Origin: Brucella tritici
GTDB lineage: Bacteria; Pseudomonadota; Alphaproteobacteria; Rhizobiales; Rhizobiaceae
DNA: 64,000 bases
Reading direction: 5' to 3'
NCBI RefSeq assembly: GCF_902825325.1
Contig: NZ_CADEAR010000004.1
Coordinates: 124,001 to 188,000 of the forward strand
Below, piece by piece: positions 61,972-64,000 of the stretch. The notes below the pieces were generated by a model. The model saw nothing but the letters and a program-made list of their open reading frames with translations, made no database searches and was not told where the DNA came from. Both the position numbers and the translations under genes were made by a program. How positions within the stretch are numbered: the first letter of the stretch is position 1; every line of letters begins with the position of its first letter.

Positions 61972-63387
61972 ATGAACAAGATCAACACAACGCCAAAGCC
62001 GAAACTGCTCACCGTCAGCGAGGCGAAAGCGCTCGACCTGCCACGGATGACGGAGCTGTTCACCGCTCACCTCAATCCGGGTCAGCTTCACTTCATGAAG
62101 TTGCTCGGTTTTCACAAGGTGAAGATCGAACGTGCCGAAGGCATGTATTATTACGACCAGAACGGGCGCTCAATTCTCGACTTCTTCGGCGGTTTTGGAT
62201 CGCTGGCTTTCGGTCACAATCATCCGCGTATTCTGGAAGCACGGCGCCAATTCCAGGAAGAAATGCGTCACGAGATCGCAATCGCCTTCATGTCGCAGTA
62301 TGCGACCGCACTCGCTTATGATATTGCGGCCTGCTCGCCGGGCGATCTCGACATGGTGTTTCTGGGGTCTTCCGGTTCCGAGGCAATGGAGGCCGCAATC
62401 AAGGTGGCAGAGCGCGCTGCGGGTCCGAAAAAGCCCAAGATCGTCTATGCGGAAAATTCGTTCCACGGCAAGACCAAGGGCGTCCTGTCTATCACGGATG
62501 GCGGGCTTTATCGTGGTGAATTCAAGCTTGTCGATAACACCCTGCGTGTGCCCTTCGGTGATATCGCGGCTATTGAGAACGCATTTCGCTCCGACCCCGA
62601 AATCGGGGTAATTGTGCTGGAGACGGTGCAAGGCGGTGGCGGCATCATTCAGGCCGATGCTGAGTTCTGGCAGAAGCTGCGGAGCCTTTGCGACCAGTAT
62701 GGTGTGATCTGGGTTGCCGATGAAGTGCAGTGTGGGCTGGGACGAACCGGGAAATTCTATGCTTTCGAGCATTATGGCGTGATACCGGACGTCACTGCCT
62801 TGGCGAAGTCGCTGGGTGGTGGAAAGACGGCCATGGCTGCAATGATTGCCCGCAGCGATATCTATATGAAGGCCTACGGCACGCCCAAGACAGCAATGAT
62901 ACATGCCATGGCGACCTTTGGCGGGATTGGTGAAGCCTGCATCACGTCGATTGAAGCATTGAACGTGCTCTATGACGAGCATCTGATCGATAACGCAGCC
63001 GATGTTGGAGAATATCTTCTGGATCGTCTGGATGAGTTGCAGAGCCGCTATCCTGCGCTTGTCAAAGACGTGCGCGGGAAGGGGATGATGGTGGGGCTGG
63101 AGTTCCATGATTTCTCACAGACCATGCCGGTCGTGCTGCGACCTGTCTTGGCGATGCTTGATGAAAAGCTGAAAGGTTCGCTTCCTGGCTTTATCGGCAG
63201 CCATCTGCTGCGCGATCATGGAGTTCTGGTCGCCTTTACCGAATATAATCGAAACGTCATCCGTCTGGAGCCGCCGCTGATCTGCGGGCGCGAGCATGTG
63301 GACGCATTCATCCAAGCATTGGATGAGGTACTTTCACGCGGCATTGTCCGGATTGTGCGGGATTTCGTCAGGGCTCAGATCAAATGA
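61972..63387 (+). CDS. Class III PLP-dependent aminotransferase
   Basis: 471-residue fold type I aminotransferase of class III. GSSGSEAMEAAIKVA binds the cofactor phosphate, WVADEVQCGLGRTGKFYAFEHYG carries the PLP-contacting Asp, and TALAKSLGGGKTAM contains the Schiff-base Lys. The N-terminal 50 residues (FTAHLNPGQLHFMKLLGFHKVKIERAEG) are not part of typical acetylornithine or GABA transaminases. As last gene of the polyprenyl-pentose operon it might aminate the 2-keto sugar made by the DprE1-like oxidase. It converges on the next gene with an 11-bp gap. Confidence 0.83.
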   Translation: MNKINTTPKPKLLTVSEAKALDLPRMTELFTAHLNPGQLHFMKLLGFHKVKIERAEGMYYYDQNGRSILDFFGGFGSLAFGHNHPRILEARRQFQEEMRHEIAIAFMSQYATALAYDIAACSPGDLDMVFLGSSGSEAMEAAIKVAERAAGPKKPKIVYAENSFHGKTKGVLSITDGGLYRGEFKLVDNTLRVPFGDIAAIENAFRSDPEIGVIVLETVQGGGGIIQADAEFWQKLRSLCDQYGVIWVADEVQCGLGRTGKFYAFEHYGVIPDVTALAKSLGGGKTAMAAMIARSDIYMKAYGTPKTAMIHAMATFGGIGEACITSIEALNVLYDEHLIDNAADVGEYLLDRLDELQSRYPALVKDVRGKGMMVGLEFHDFSQTMPVVLRPVLAMLDEKLKGSLPGFIGSHLLRDHGVLVAFTEYNRNVIRLEPPLICGREHVDAFIQALDEVLSRGIVRIVRDFVRAQIK

Positions 63388-63398
63388 GCCGTTTCTAA

Positions 63399-64000
63399 TT
63401 AAGGAATGAGACCGGGGCGAAGCAACAAATCCCAACAGGGGTTCAAAGCGACGACGGTACGATCCTGTAGCGCTTCGGCATATATTTTCTGCAAGGCAAG
63501 GCGATTGGTCGTCGTTGGACATTTCGCGCGCAATATGCCGTCGGTTGCTTCTACGGCAGCTTTCGTTTCCTTGGATAACGCCCGGACTGTGCGGAAGGGA
63601 TCGGCGCCGATCTGGATATGCCGTGTCGCATCGCGATCCAATATCCACGCAAATGGATTGACGAAGTCGAGCGACATGATGCTTTGCAGGTGAAGATTCT
63701 TCTGGGTCTCGAAGGATTTCAGATCCTTTACCACCTGGTTTGCAGAAACGAGCCAGTACACCTGGAAATCGATTTCCGAATAAAGCTGCCAGCTAGGTAG
63801 CTGGCCTTGTGCTGCCAGCGCGTCATAGGCTGTATTGTTTTCCGGGTAATGGGTTTCGAAAAGCTCTGCCCGCTGCAGGAAATCGGGCCGGGTTAGGACC
63901 TGCCCGAGATTTTTCAGTTCCGGCAAAGACGGCTCTACATAAGTTGGGGCTACGGCAACGGCGCGCAGGGTACGGTGCACAACCTTGGTGAACGTCGGAA
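63399..64000 (-). CDS. Unrecognised protein, C-terminal part (5' end outside window)
   Basis: The frame stays open from the stop (63399-63401) to the right edge of the window, so this is the C-terminal 200 residues of a longer protein; the GTG at 63980 is probably internal. The visible part is soluble, with no transmembrane segment, and rich in Leu, Asp and Trp/Tyr (PSWQLYSEIDFQVYWLVSANQVVKDL; FVNPFAWILDRDATRHIQIGADPFRTVRAL). It ends in NPCWDLLLRPGLIP. I do not recognise the family. It could belong to the same envelope or glycan locus as the converging operon, but nothing in it proves this. Confidence 0.6.
   Translation of the reverse strand, partial: PTFTKVVHRTLRAVAVAPTYVEPSLPELKNLGQVLTRPDFLQRAELFETHYPENNTAYDALAAQGQLPSWQLYSEIDFQVYWLVSANQVVKDLKSFETQKNLHLQSIMSLDFVNPFAWILDRDATRHIQIGADPFRTVRALSKETKAAVEATDGILRAKCPTTTNRLALQKIYAEALQDRTVVALNPCWDLLLRPGLIP

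Overview
The window reads as ordinary, well-packed chromosome of an alphaproteobacterium of the order Hyphomicrobiales. The best fit is the Brucella/Ochrobactrum group. This rests on protein content (thuEFGKAB, a carnitine dehydrogenase-thioesterase fusion, a NAGGN osmolyte locus, a SbmA/BacA-type exporter), a perfect CtrA box, and a dispersed palindromic repeat of a type I associate with Brucellaceae. No tRNA, rRNA, IS element, phage gene or CRISPR array was seen. All product names come from reading protein motifs and gene order, not from database searches.

Layout. (1) 1-3712: polyol-type FGGY kinase (cut by the window edge), FAD-dependent polyol-phosphate/glycerol-3-phosphate dehydrogenase and a cupin. 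(2) 3868-8250: carnitine catabolism, with a quaternary-amine binding protein, a CdhR-like regulator, a BKACE enzyme and a fused carnitine dehydrogenase/thioesterase. (3) 8320-12099: CecR-like TetR repressor, probably leaderless, with a YbhGFS-like drug exporter. (4) 12096-15254: MFS exporter and aldo/keto reductase divergent from a LysR regulator. (5) 15428-17411: BacA-like ABC transporter behind a CtrA box. (6) 17443-18685: Xre-RES toxin-antitoxin pair. (7) 18722-22900: PEP mutase/isocitrate lyase-like enzyme, SDR, ACS-type MFS transporter and FCD-GntR regulator, apparently one small-acid catabolic unit. (8) 22915-23841: cation diffusion facilitator. (9) 23981-31454: trehalose/disaccharide locus thuR-thuEFGKAB. 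(10) 31497-37223: orphan permease, Fe-alcohol dehydrogenase, AraC regulator, leuA. (11) 37252-41986: SoxR regulator with two SoxR-type promoters, in front of a cytochrome c and an MFS pump, plus flavin reductase, DoxX and SDR. (12) 42061-46544: cobalamin riboswitch and nrdHIEF. (13) 46593-57494: NAGGN osmoprotectant genes, split by a peptide ABC transporter and its GntR regulator. (14) 57759-63387: five-gene operon that looks like a decaprenyl-phosphoryl-pentose pathway with an added aminotransferase. (15) 63399-end: C-terminal part of an unrecognised protein.

The strongest candidates for something little described are the HAD-UbiA/DprE1-like/SMR/epimerase/aminotransferase operon (14) and the peptide transporter lodged inside the NAGGN locus (13). 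Regulatory features readable directly in the DNA include: the 24-bp palindrome inside the tetR promoter; the paired SoxR promoters with 19-bp spacers; the CtrA box; three LacI-type half-site repeats at thuE; and a repeat whose hairpin is conserved although its stem sequence differs.
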